Of a DNA stretch of 64,000 nt, positions 34,808 through 48,372 are shown piece by piece (the stretch's first letter is position 1; each line of letters begins with the position of its first letter). The translations under genes were made by a program, and so were the position numbers. The DNA is taken from contig OX439137.1 in assembly GCA_949318235.1 (NCBI GenBank), forward strand, positions 15,894,350-15,958,349. The letters are read 5' to 3'. This DNA is from Ecdyonurus torrentis. Its lineage: Eukaryota; Arthropoda; Insecta; Ephemeroptera; Heptageniidae. A model generated the notes under the pieces. That model was given only the letters and a program-made list of their open reading frames with translations, had not been told where the DNA came from and did not search any database.

Positions 34808-34967
34808 GCCAACTCTTGCAAACGAATTAATTTTTAATTTAATTCAATAAAATTAATTTATTAATGAAATCCTTTAAAAAAATTGTTAGTATACAAGATG
34901 TTATCTTTATAAATATTACTAATAAACTTAATTATATCTCTAAACCCATCTCAAACTAAGGGAGAAA

Positions 34968-35065
34968 ACTTGTAAAGTAGGCAACCTGCTTTACTATTTT
35001 TTACTGCAGAACAGGATTTTCTGACGTCATTTTCTTCCAAAGTTGCTTACTTTACAATTCGAAAC
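34968..35065. repeat. Short inverted repeat with a CRE octamer
   Basis: TTGTAAAGTAGGCAAC near 34970 and its complement (GTTGCTTACTTTACAA) near 35043, with one mismatch in 16, flank a block containing TGACGTCA at 35022. Confidence 0.6.
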
Positions 35066-35148
35066 CTCAGTTTTTGAAGGTACAAAAGGGTTAAGGGACA
35101 TAATAGGTGTTAACTCTGGTACCCCATCCGTTTCTTTTGAGTGTAGGA

Positions 35149-35186
<38 letters not shown>

Positions 35187-35190
35187 ACTT

Positions 35191-35538
35191 TTAAAGGAAT
35201 AGACTATAGTGAAAAACATAAGCATCTATATCACAAAACACATGATGGGACTTACATAGATAACTTTAGTTTGTCTCAAAACCCAACTGTAGCTCCGTAG
35301 CAGTGATTAGAAATTTTGATTTATGCAACCCGCACAACATTTTCATACTAATTTTTCCATATTTTTGACGTCATAAACATGAATATTCACACAAATTGTA
35401 TACTGTACAGTTTTTTCACGCTCTGTCGTGGGGCTACATTAACATTCTGGTAAAAATTGTCGTCAGTTTTAAAGATCCTATTTCGTGTTTATTCATTAAA
35501 AAGCACATGTTGTTTTATGATGTGGTCTATGGCTTTAA
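35191..35538 (+). mobile_element. Family A miniature element, copy 7
   Basis: Full length, preceded by a T run of about 31 nt. TGACGTCA at 35366. Ends as in copy 2. Confidence 0.85.
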
Positions 35539-36235
<697 letters not shown>

Positions 36236-36992
36236 AATTTCTGACATTTTAAAATTTCATAACGAAAATTTCAAATGAACTGTACTGCGTACTGCACTTT
36301 AACAAACAATATTTATTCAACACGCCTAACATTCTACATGTCATAAACATCTTCCATAATCCATAAACTTCTCTTATTATATGTAATATGTATAATATTT
36401 TTTATAACCTCTATATATCATAAATATTAAAAACGTACCGGTATTTAAATATAATATTCAATGTATATGATACGTCTATTTATTTAATATGACTTATATA
36501 CTACATATTATATAGATATAAAAACAAAAGAAGCAATGAAAAGGGTTATATAGTAAAAGAAGGGGGTGTGGTCATGTTTAAATGAAAATACAAGGGAGAG
36601 AGAGAGAATGTCTTTCTTGCTTGAATACCCACAGACATAAAGTATAACAATACCTCTTAACATAAAGGGTAATAATGAAGAAAATATTATTAAAATGTAA
36701 CTTTTGAATAAGAGTTGTACAAAGTAAAAGACAGTACTGAAAAACAAGTTTGAATTGTTTTATTATGCAACTTATAGGGAGCCTTTTCAATCGGTTCTAA
36801 TCATATATCTAAGCAAAACAAACCAAGAAATAATCTTAATTAATACGTTCAATATTTATTAATAAATTTAAAATTTATATTGACATTATAATTGAAGGAA
36901 AATATATGAAAAAAAGTTGCACCAAAATACAACGTTATCGTAATGTCCAAAATAACTAAAAATTTCAGAGGTTTTATTTACGCTTGGATAGC

Positions 36993-37312
36993 TAAAGACG
37001 TAGAACACCTTGAACAAAAAAGTTGTGTAATATCCTAACAAACCTGAAAATCGACGTTGATTTGGCCGAAGTCGTTCATTTCTAATTTATTTTCCATTCA
37101 CAAAATGCCACTGGCGGTCACTGACGTCACAGCTCGCACGGTTTACGCGAGCGTAAAACAAGCCAGCGTAGCGCGCGCGTAGTGAACGCCAGTGGCATTT
37201 TGTGAATGGAAAATAAATTAGAAATCAAAGACTTCGGCCAAATCAACGTCGATTTTCAGGTTTGTTAGGATATTACACAACTTTTTTTGTTCAAGGTGTT
37301 CTACGCCTTTAA
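36993..37312. mobile_element. Family B palindromic element, copy 5
   Basis: Ends TAAAGACGTAGAACACCTTG and complement. The inner arms ATGCCACTGGCGGTCACTGA and, reversed, ATGCCACTGGCGTTCACTAC flank a GC-rich loop with GCGCGCGCG. Octamer at 37122. Confidence 0.85.
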
Positions 37313-39616
37313 AATCTCTAGTTGGCTATAGAGATTTTCTATGGTTCCCTTCGTCGTTGAACGTAAATACCAGGGCAGTTCCTTCAAGACCATGCACCAT
37401 AGACATGTCTATGTCATGCACAGTCACTTCCTTCCCGATCCTATAGTTCCCCACTTATATCAAACTTCTTATAAACATCCTATCATACGATATGATAATA
37501 TCACGTCAGTACCATACGGTATTTGGGTAAAAACTCTGTTCTTATACTTTATTATAATAAATAATAATAATAAAACTATATTTTATCTGCAGATAAAAGA
37601 AATAAGTATTTTATATGATTGAATATTTATAATGAGAAGAGTTTTACAAATTATTGCGATTTTTTTTGTGTATGCTTTTGGATTTTATTAAATATTATAA
37701 GATTAATAAAAAAAATAAAATAAAATAAAAAATAAAAAAAAGGCTGAAACTATACTAAATGAAATTATATATTGTATGCGTATTTTTGTAATCAATATGT
37801 ATATTGGTATTTTGATCAACAAAAATACTGAAATTGAACTTAAGTCTTTAGATTAGCGTGTGTATTATTCCAATTATTAGTGCCTATATTTAATATGCAG
37901 TTAAATAAAATATAAAAAAGTAATTCTGAAAAATAATGTCAGCAACGTTCTCTCTCTATCACTTGCTGAGACCTGGGTGCAATATTGATTATTATTTTTA
38001 GCAGATACCTGGAAAAAAAAATTTAAGCATGACCAACGAATTGATACCCTGTCAAGGGCATTACATAATACGTAATAGAGTATATCAACAAATATAAAAA
38101 ACACATGGAAAAGAAAACAATCTTTAAAAAATATCGATCATTTTTTTTTAAAACAAAGTAAATCCACTTCACTATTATGTATACTTCAAGTAAAAATAAA
38201 AAATAAAGTATCTTCCATACTTCATATTTATATGTCGTCTTGCAATATTGACAAAATACAGTTCTTTTTGTACATATAAAGCTTAAAAATCTTAATCATA
38301 AAACACTTTGTTTAAAAGGTTCATTTCTATATTAAAATTAAGTTAAAAATGAAACTTATGAAGCTGGCTTTTATGTTACATTAAATAAGTCTATTGTAAT
38401 CACGAAGAAGTTTTTTTTTTTTCTCTTTTTTTTATATTATATCAACCAGTCAGCCACAGCTAAAGCCATATGGCCCTCTTGATGTTTGTTTTATAATATC
38501 ATACTTTAGTATTATGTAGATCAGTATTATGCCGTGCATTATATGAATATTAATTTATAACTTTTGCTTCTATTATTTACAACTTTGTTATTAAATACTT
38601 TTACTTGATAAAGAAGTAAATAGAATATTTTGTAAATATGAAGAAAAAAGTTTTAAATGATTATGAAGTATTTTTATTTATTATTTTTTCAAATGTTTAA
38701 TTTAATTTTATATATTACTTATTACATTTCTTGGCAAGCATCGCATTAACAAGAAACTGTTTAGGTAATTATTATAACGATATTTTAAATTCGTTTTTCT
38801 CTGTTTATACGTTCTCCATTATGTAAAAAGAAAAACCTCAAAAACCTTCAAAAAATCAGAGAAATAATAAGAATAAAAAAAAAGTAAAATGATATGAAAA
38901 TTTTGTGCCAAAAGTTTTTTAAACACCCTTAAAATTTTTAAGACTGCCGTTGTTTTTTTTTTTTTTTTTTTTTTTTGCTCTTTTTCTTTGAACGCTTAGA
39001 GAATGGTTTTGCAATGCTAAAGAATACAAAACTGGCATTTTTTTATGTAAAAAAATATACATACTGAACACCTGTTCTATACGTAAATGATTTTTAGTTT
39101 TCAACATTTTATGCTCTTTTTTTACATACATAGAACGCAAAACTACATATGACTAGCCCTTACACGCAAAAAAAGATAAGAATTATATATTCAGAATGCA
39201 GCTTGCAGCTCTTTTTGAACAACGGATGCATTTTATGTGTCCTGTACGTAAATACAGTACTTTAATAATGTTACCATGGCAACCGAAAAATATTTGTTTT
39301 CATCTGTGTTGGGGGAAAAAAAATCACCCCTTTTTAAAAATGCTATTTTGGAGAGGATTCAAATATAGAGTATGATATATTTTGAATATCGATTTATATA
39401 ATATAGCTATACGCCATGCCATAACTAAAAGTAAAATGCAATTTATTATACATAAAAGAGAAAACCAGTAGAGAGAAAAAAAAGGAAAAAAAAAAAAAAA
39501 AAAAAAAAAAAGAATGGATCACGTGCTACTAAACTATATCAAAAACTTGCGTTTGGTTTTATGTTCTTTATATTCATCATTTATATCATATAATATGTAA
39601 ATCAATACTTATAGCT
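37313..39616. other. Non-coding stretch
   Basis: No supported gene. 37330-37530 is less AT-rich than its surroundings and carries a 93-aa frame without recognisable homology. Poly(A) and poly(T) runs lie near 38950 and 39487. Confidence 0.4.

Positions 39617-39684
<68 letters not shown>
39617..39684. repeat. (GA)n microsatellite
   Basis: About 34 GA units. Confidence 0.96.
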
Positions 39685-39689
<5 letters not shown>

Positions 39690-40386
39690 GGGAGTATTAT
39701 ATATATAAACTACAACTTAAGACATAAAAATGTTTTCTATGCTTTCCATAATGATGTGTAAACTATTCCATAAAATTTGATTTATAACGTATAAGAGACG
39801 AAATATATTACAAAAAGTCAGTTTTTATAAAATAAATAAATAAATCTGTGAGCAACAAATAAAAATTTGAAGCTGATTTTTAAGAAATTTGGTATAATTG
39901 TTTTAACTGAAGGCAATTAAGTATTATAATTAGTAAATAGTGAAAATTATTATTTATTTTTTAAAAAGAACAATATTTTATTTATTATTTCAACCTTAAG
40001 TTAAGTGAACGTAAACTATTCCTCCAGGAACTAATTAATAAGTTATGCAAATATCAAATCAAGAGTGTTAACACTCTCATATTATAATATAATTAACTTT
40101 CTTATTGAATTATAGTTTTAGTATTAAAAAATAAAAGTATATTAATATAAAATTTAATCATTTTAATGTGATTAAATTATTTTATATATAATGTATGTAA
40201 GATCGAAATTACATAACATAAAAGTGATCGATTGCATGTTTAAAATAAAACCCTTAAAGTTTCACAACACTTTACATGATCTTCTAGTGTTTTAAATAAA
40301 CCCCTTTTTAGCTTTTAAACAAAATTTAACTTTTAAGCTGTAAAATATAAAATTACATAAAAATACAAAATCATCATTCGGGGAAG

Positions 40387-40426
<40 letters not shown>

Positions 40427-41131
40427 CAATTGCCACATTAAACGTTCTTAAAACCTGAACTCCTGATGTATTTTTTTTCATATAGAGAGATCTACAGGCA
40501 AACCTATGAGGGAATGAGATTTACTCAATGTTTGGGTTGAAAATAAAAATATTATATTAAATTGTTATGTATACCATGCCATTGTTTACAAAATAAATTC
40601 ACCATGTCGTCTCAACTACACACGCTGTACAGTACATCATAGTTACTTTTCAGTCACTATTTTACAACATAGTAAAGCAGTAAACCTCCAATATTATAAG
40701 GTCTTGAGAAGAATCTTAACATTTTTTTTTTCTTTTTCCGTTTTCACTATCAATGTTAGCTACCTGTTGTGATGCGTGAAACAATGATATTTTGGTGAGC
40801 GCAATATAGATGCGAGATTTTAAGAATGTTTAACGATGAACTGCCATTTGAAATGGGTGATATCAATTTACGTAATTTTTACACCAGTTATAGCATTCTA
40901 TAATTAAAAGTTCCCGATAACCATAACAATAAGAATACATAAAACAAGAAAAAAAGTTGCTGTTTTTTTACATAATGCTAAAAGATACAATATTATAGCA
41001 AGAGCTATCCTTTTCTCGCACTCATATACCTTATAATTAACAAGCAAACAACGTCCATTATAAAACCCATTATAGTATCATTCGTTAAGTTGAACACTGT
41101 ATAAATTTATTGGCAAACAGAATAACAATGC
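39685..41131. other. AT-rich stretch, nothing recognised
   Basis: A poly(A) run of about 39 lies near 40387-40425. No gene or family repeat is visible. Confidence 0.4.
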
Positions 41132-41147
41132 TTAAAGCCATAGACCA

Positions 41148-42204
41148 CACGGAGAAAAATTATATGTTGAATCAACATAATTTTAACTCAAGAGCGCATT
41201 TAAAAACGAACCATTGCATCTCACTGATTGATTCAACTAAACTTCTTGAGCTACAAAAAGTTTGGTTATTTCAAGTCATGACATTATTTATTTGAAGGGA
41301 CAAGTTGAGTTGCAGTTTAGTTCTCAGAACTGAAGTTTTTTAGTCTTATGCTTGCGCTTTCACTCTTTCGTATTTCATTTTTTTTAAGGTGCGCGCGCAG
41401 CGAGGCGAGAGTGAAAGAACTACCACTTTAGATTAACTGAACTAGGGAATTAAATTAATTAAGGGTGGGCGTTATATTAAGAAAAACATTGATAATTTTT
41501 ATTACAGATATTGTCAAAAGTACTGAATTAAAAATATGGAAGGAACGTATCGATATATCGTAAAAATATCGATGACTTGAAAAACGCGCTATAAATAATA
41601 ATAATAAAAAAAGTATGCCGCATATTATAAGACATTTTAAAGGGTGGGAAACGTTGGGAGGTGTTGGTGTAAGAGGGTATAGGATATGAGCTTTATTGCA
41701 AAATATCATCAAATTTTCCTGGGACTTATTACTTATTATATTAGTAAAGGCTCCGCGCAGAGAGCTCTGTACAGCTAGAGATGGCTTAGAACACATCTGC
41801 TAACTGACTGAGCTGAGTGAGCGAGTGAAGTGACTGACTGAGGTTGTGGCAGAGCGCTTTTATACGCAGCTGCACGCGCTGATTCGTTGATCCTGCAGCG
41901 CGTGACGTGACGTCAGCCCACGCTATTGCTTATTGGTTGCGTCTCAGACAATACTAACAGCCAGGTAGTTGATTCACATTTACTAACCCCGCTATTCAAA
42001 AAAATCATCTCAACAATTGAAATAACTCAACTTATTGTTAAAATAGCTCAAAAGTTAAATACCTGCTAGCTGAAAACTTTCAATTAAAACAACAAATCAC
42101 ATTTTGTCAGTTACTTTATAGAAAATAGTGGCTTGAGTCAAATGAACCTAAAAATAATCAACTCAATAAAATGAGTTGATTTAGTTAGTAAATTTCTCTC
42201 CGTG
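41148..42204. mobile_element. CACTA-like (CMC-type) non-autonomous transposon nested in family A
   Basis: 1,057 bp. The ends are CACGGAGAAAAATTA and the complement of CACGGAGAGAAATTT. It is flanked by a 2-bp duplication CA inside an otherwise intact family A copy, which fixes the boundaries. Subterminal parts are rich in AACTCAA/TTGAGTT motifs, as CACTA elements often are. There is no transposase ORF. The class is inferred from the CAC termini and short duplication. Confidence 0.75.
41795..41940 (-). promoter_or_regulatory. Core-promoter-like array: CCAAT, CRE, TATA, TCAGT initiator
   Basis: Reading the minus strand: CCAAT at 41936-41932, TGACGTCA at 41915-41908, GTATAAAAGC with TATAAAA at 41864-41858, then overlapping TCAGT motifs at 41841-41837 and 41837-41833. 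The second TCAGT puts its A 29 nt from the first T of the TATA box, the classical spacing. It lies inside the nested transposon and points towards the Src-like gene, whose leader needs an upstream exon. Activity is not shown. Confidence 0.55.
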
Positions 42205-42533
42205 CACATAAAACAACATGTGCTTTTTATTGAATAAACACGAAATGGGATCTTCAAAACTGATGACAATTTTTACCAGAATGTTAATGTAGCCCCACGA
42301 GAGAGCGTGAAAAAACTGTAAAGTATGCAATTTGCGTAAAAATTCATGTTTATGACGTCATAAACATGCATAAATTAGTATGAAAATGTTGTGCGGGTTG
42401 CATAAATCGAATTTTCCAATCACTGCTACGGGGCTACTGTTGGGTTTTGAGACAAACAAACGTTATTTACGTAAATCCCATCAAGTGTTTTGTGATATAA
42501 ATGCTTATGTTTTTCTCTGGTCTATTCCTTTAA

Positions 42534-43505
42534 TATATAAAAATGGCTTACTTCCGATGTAAATAAAAAAGGGAGAATGCTTGAATGTGAAATTTAAATT
42601 TTTACTTACATACAAAAGTTCCCCTCGTCAATTTTTTTTTTCTCAGCTCTCAGTTCCACATAACAGACCCCTAGACACGCATCAGAATAAAATAATCATT
42701 TAATCTAGAGAAAGAGAACGTTGTATGATAAAGTTATTACTTTTTTTTTTTAACATCCACATCAATCAATTATTCATAGGTATTCGGGAAAAAAAAATCG
42801 ATTTCTATACCGTGCTCTATAAAGTGATAAAAAATTTAGAGTGCATTACAGATTTTATGGTCTATTTTCTTTTTAATGATGTTTATTGAATTTTAATTGT
42901 TTTGATAATTTAGTAATTTAATGTAATAATTCTCTCTTGTAATGATTTTTAAAATAAACTCTCCCTCTTTTTCTGTTATGTCTCTATTGCTTCGCTCTTT
43001 TATGCATAGATAATATGAAAATGTACAATGCATTTGCTGATGTTTTTGATTTATAAATTATCTACATATTTTTCAATAATGTATCATTGGATGTTAGGTG
43101 TAAGAGTGGGCCAGACTTGTTGACAGGGCTAGGCACCCTTGAAAAACTTGTTTGCTTGTTTTTCTTTATGCCTTTTTAAATAAAAACAAATTTTTAATTT
43201 AATTGAAAGTTATATGCACCTATATATAATGAAGTAATGAAAACAAACTATAAAAATAAAACTATCAGAATAAAAGTCGCATTAATCAATGTAATATTGA
43301 CGAAAAAATATGCATACACAATTTACTGACAATTTCAAACTATACAACTTTAAAACAATAATAGGTATATAATACAGAAAATGCATTCTGATATAATAAT
43401 GTAAAGAAAATATAACTAAAAGCCACTAACTTTACTTAAATACTGATTTTTTTTTTTATTTACACACACACATTATTTAAAACATTCAATTAACAGAGAA
43501 GTTAT
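42534..43505. other. AT-rich gap, nothing recognised
   Basis: No gene or family repeat is visible. Confidence 0.4.
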
Positions 43506-43852
43506 AAAAGAAAAGACTAGAGAAAAACATAAGCATTTATATCACAAAACACTATCTTGATGGGACTCTTACATGAATAACTTTAGTTTGTCTTAAAACC
43601 CAACAGAAGCCCCGTAGCAGTGATGAGAAAATTTGATTTATGCAACCCGCACAATATTTTCATACTAATGTTTGCATGTTTCTGACGTCATAAACATGAA
43701 ATTTCACGCAAATTGCATACTTTACAGTTTTTTCACGCTCACTCGTGGGGCTATATTAACATTCTGGTAAAAATTGTCATCAGTTTTGAAGATCCCATTT
43801 CGTGTTTATTCATTAAAAAGCACATGTTGTTTTATGTGGTCTATGGCTTTAA
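43506..43852 (+). mobile_element. Family A miniature element, copy 8
   Basis: Almost full length. The left end is eroded (AAAAGACTAGAGAAAAACAT) and the right end CTATGGCTTTAA is intact. TGACGTCA at 43683. Followed by a T run. Confidence 0.83.
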
Positions 43853-44462
43853 AACTTTTTTTTTTTTTTTTTTTTTTTTTACTACAATATTAACATTACT
43901 ATTAATGCATGTACCAAACATTATAAATTTTACCTATATACTTTGGGTTAGGGAAAACACAGCTTATGTTGGCGTCAGAAAAAATCGACCGTCTCGGAGA
44001 GAGAAGTCGCTTAAAATGCATGAGCAAATGCATATTTCAGACTTTGCGACGCCTCCTATATAACTTTGCTGCGTGCATGCGAGCTTAATGTTAGGTACTT
44101 CAATAAAATAATAATCAACACTATATATATAAAAGCATGCGTTTTTACATACAAATTCATCAATTTATTTATATAGTGTCTACATTAAAAAATTTGCAAC
44201 TAAATACCAAATTTTATTTTGTTAAAAAAATTATAATAACAAAATAATCACTGTCGTATGAAATTTTACATTGTTTACTTTATGCTGCTAACAAAAATTT
44301 GTATTTTCATGATAGAATAAAATTTAAATATTTCCTGTACAGATACAGTATACACAAAAAACCCAAAACAGAAAAACTGTACAAAAATATGCAGATAATT
44401 TACTAAATCAAAATAACCCCTTACTAATATTGAAGAGCACATGCCCGAGAGAGCTCATGCAC

Positions 44463-44463
<1 letters not shown>

Positions 44464-44540
<77 letters not shown>
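44464..44540. repeat. (GA)n microsatellite
   Basis: About 38 GA units. Confidence 0.96.
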
Positions 44541-44542
<2 letters not shown>

Positions 44543-44831
44543 AAACCTGAGATAAGGACTTATTTGTAGGTCCTAAGAGAAACATAAATATTTTACATTT
44601 CCTGAAAGTCGTCGATAATTCATACATTTATTCTATTTTCTATTCCTCAGATCTTTTGGATCACTGGAAGTATATGTTTAATTATTTTTTTAAATTTACG
44701 CCTGCCGATAACGCCTGTCAATATTTAAAACCTGGTAATTCTATCATTAATCAATGAAGTATGCTATACGTGCAAAATATATATTTTCAAAATTTCATTA
44801 GAAATGGTAAAATAGTTTTTAAATTTAGTTC

Positions 44832-44865
<34 letters not shown>

Positions 44866-46578
44866 GTTAATAAATTAATCGTAGGATCCTTTATACTTCG
44901 GTGGTTCCATTAAAATTTTATTCATAAATCCTTAATATTTACTCGTTTTACTTATTAGTGCATTATTTATTCACTATCCACAAATCGAAAAATTTAGTTT
45001 ATTAAATTAATTAATTTAACTCATCATAAAAACAGCTTTATTCAATATAAATAATTGAATTATACTTCTTTTCCTATTCAAATTGAGGGAAAAAAAATGC
45101 GAAACGTGCTGGAGCGAAAAGCACGCGTTAGTAATATTATGAATCATAACATAATATTTTATTATTATTATTATTATTATTTTAACTAAACACACTATAG
45201 CTGTAATAACTCTCCATCATTTGGTATTGTATTTTTTTGCAAGTACAAATAAATCTTAATGCTATTTTTAAATAATAATAGGCTTCCTCTTTTTTTTATT
45301 AATATTTATTATAATAATTATAATTATTACGCAATGAATTCATAAGGGAAAATAAATTATAATAATAAATATAAAGAGACGAAAGAGAGGAGAAGGAGAT
45401 TGGTAGCAGAGAGGGGGGGATAAATATACCCCCATTGACAATGCCTGCTGACGTCTGAGTAAGGGAGGGTTTTTGAGTCATTCTACTATATACTACCATG
45501 TAACTTAAATATACAAATTCTATAAGGTCTATGCTATCATATAATTTTCATAGTAAATTAGAACTTATGTAAAATTGAAATGTATAAAGATTATTTGATA
45601 TTTTATATAGAAACCCTTCTTTTTCCCCTATATATTTGGCATAGAAAACTATACTGTATAGAGGGTTTTCCCTGTTACTCTATTTAATGTATAAGTTGCG
45701 TATTATATTTACTATGTTGTGTACATTAAAAACCAACAACTTTTAGAGTTAAGAAGAACTATTTTCTTTAAGGTTATTTTTATACTATATGATGATGTCT
45801 TAAATATTATGATATTGCCACAAGCAATATGAGATATTTTTACTTTGGCAAAAAAAAAAAAAAAAAAAAAATTAAAAAAAAAAAAAAAAAAAAAATGGAA
45901 GCATGAAATATTACGAGAGAGACATAATATATAGTCTTCCACAAATTACCCTACCCTACTTCCTTTTCTAATTTTTACTTATATTTAACTCTTTTACCTT
46001 TTTATATAAATTTAAAATATCTACAGTTGTACCAAGATTAGAATGAGGCTTAGGTTACTACTACCAGGAAGACCGGAAAAAGTAAAACAGCGCAGATTGA
46101 GCAACTTTTTTTTATATTATATATATTTTTAATTATCATTATGTATTTTTGATATTATAGTGTAAAAGAAGCATCTTAAAAATAGGCGTTTAGGTATTTA
46201 TTCAATAAAAAACATACCCAAAGTTAATAATAAAAGGGGGGGGGGGGCTTTAAATATATTAAAATGCATTACACATTACGTCTATGCTATCATAATGAAA
46301 GAGACAAATTTGGAATGAAAAACGTAACGTTTGTATTTAAAGATCTACATTTATCTATCACACCCTTAAATTTAGGAGTAAAGTGCCTTCAAAAAAGAGA
46401 AATGAACATTATTATATAGGGTGTTTTCTCGTATATTTTCTTATATAAATGCAGTCAATTTACAATGGCGACAACCATATATGGCGCCAGCCTACAATTT
46501 GCGGCTACTTCAAACCATCAGAGTGAACAATTTGTAATGTCCCCTTACAGTGTACACACATAATTAACACAGACAAAA
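44541..46578. other. AT-rich stretch, nothing recognised
   Basis: Poly(A) runs near 44836 and 45850-45895, and a G run near 46240. There are no supported genes. Confidence 0.4.
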
Positions 46579-46682
<104 letters not shown>

Positions 46683-47026
46683 CAGTATATTATGGTCTTT
46701 GAAATCTGCAGCTCTAGTTCGTACATAAATTGATACTAATATACAAGAGGGGATCTTATATATTATATAACAATACAAAGCTTGCCACATAGAAATTATA
46801 CCAATATCAAAGTTGGTGAGTGTACTTAAAAATGTCCTTCTATATATAGTCAAGTATATTATTGTTTTGTCAATTTCTGTAATAAAATGATACACTCAAG
46901 CAATACTGTAGTTCTTCAAAATATAATAATAATAATGTTCCTAAACCTATGTTTATCGTGCTCCAAACCACAAGAAAAAAAAAAAAAAAAAAAAAACGAT
47001 CACCGTATGCTTTTTAAATGGAAATG

Positions 47027-47075
47027 CGCATTTTTTTGGAGCAAGGGAACAGGATTTACGATCATCATATACTCA
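47027..47075 (+). mobile_element. Half copy of element L
   Basis: GCGCATTTTTTTGGAGCAAGGGAACAGG-type sequence matches the arms of the palindrome near 52803-52911 and ends GATTTACGATCATC. Confidence 0.45.
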
Positions 47076-47576
47076 TATACGGACTCTTATAGAGATAAGA
47101 TTGGAAATATGGATATGGTGTTTTCAAGTGGCATTTTGAAGTAAATACAATTGGAGTATGTGTATAGAAACGATTCAATTATCTAACGATAATGGTTATT
47201 TTTCACAGATTTTTATCTAAAGTGTTTGTAAAGACTAATTCTGGAAATTAAACCTATTATGTTATAAAATATGTGATTTACTTCTTTTTAAAATCTTATT
47301 AGAAGCTATATTTTTGTATTCATTGTCTTAATTGATAACATTAGCATTGAAATTAGAAATGATAAAACATTACGTATCTTAAAACCTAACTGAGTTACTA
47401 TACGTGACATAAATAAATTTAATTGTATTTTCCTTGATTGATAATGGATCTTCTTTTTCTTTTTTTTTTTTTTTTGCATTATGATGAGCATGTATTTTAG
47501 TACATAAAATGAGCTGTGCATTTTAATTTCACATAAATATTAATTTTTAGTACTTAAAAATATTACGCAATATCTA

Positions 47577-47778
47577 CACGGAAAGAAGAAATAACGTAAT
47601 TTATATTGTATTCTTTATAACATAAATGTTGGAAATCAATAAATATGCTATTCAATTTAATATTTATGCTACGCGTATTATTTTATCATGGCAGAATTGC
47701 ATAAATTTATGCTCAACAAATGGTACTGAATATAGAACAGCATAATTATTATATTACGTACAATTATTTTTGTCCGTG
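47577..47778. mobile_element. Small CACGGA-ended element
   Basis: 202 bp starting CACGGAAAGAAGAAATAACG and ending with the complement of CACGGACAAAAATAATTG, flanked by TA on both sides. The CACGGA ends and 2-bp duplication match those of the nested element at 41148-42204. No ORF. Confidence 0.62.
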
Positions 47779-48293
47779 TAAAAACTACATGTCTAGATAC
47801 TCTTCTTAAATAGCAAATTTGAAAGAGTAATTATAATTATCTTCTTATTTTCCCTATATCACATTGTAAATCGTATTTTTTAATAATTGTGGATATAAAT
47901 TGGATATTAAAATTGATCACAATAGCCAAATGAAGATTATTATAATATGTATAGTGATTCACAAACTCAAGAAAAAAAATAAAACTTAAAAACAGGATAT
48001 ACGAAGTTCCGCTTCAAAATATGAAGTGATCACACGAATATGAGAAAGAGAATTATAATAGAAATAGATTGAATAAAATCAAATTACACGTGTAACAATT
48101 AACGGTAATGTAGAAAACAACTATATATTCTATGATATAATATATTATAATAAGTGGCTTTAATAATTTTACTACAAATTTGTTACAATATGAATTTAAA
48201 TTGTTTACAAAAATGTACTTTATATTGCATCAAGGAAGTGAATAAAAGGAGCGACATTTTTTTTTTAAATGCAAAAATTAGTTTTCTAAGAGT
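47779..48293. other. AT-rich gap, nothing recognised
   Basis: No gene or family repeat is visible. Confidence 0.4.
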
Positions 48294-48294
48294 T

Positions 48295-48366
<72 letters not shown>
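48294..48366. repeat. (AT)n microsatellite
   Basis: About 35 AT units. Confidence 0.96.

Positions 48367-48372
<6 letters not shown>

Larger units (their letters stand above)
41132..42533 (-). mobile_element. Family A miniature element, copy 9, split by a nested insertion
   Basis: The first 16 bp (TTAAAGCCATAGACCA) lie at 41132-41147 and the remaining 329 bp at 42205-42533, ending TCTATTCCTTTAA. Joined they give one normal full-length copy with TGACGTCA at 42353. The interruption is the element at 41148-42204. Confidence 0.88.

Noticed and set aside
37341..37622. 93-aa plus-strand ORF in a less AT-rich block
   Set aside because: No family resemblance, and the second half is low complexity (NNNN). 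No convincing splice partners.
41455..41796. 113-aa minus-strand ORF just downstream of the core-promoter array
   Set aside because: Composition is typical of AT-rich non-coding DNA, with no recognisable domain. It lies in the nested transposon. I kept the promoter call but not a gene.
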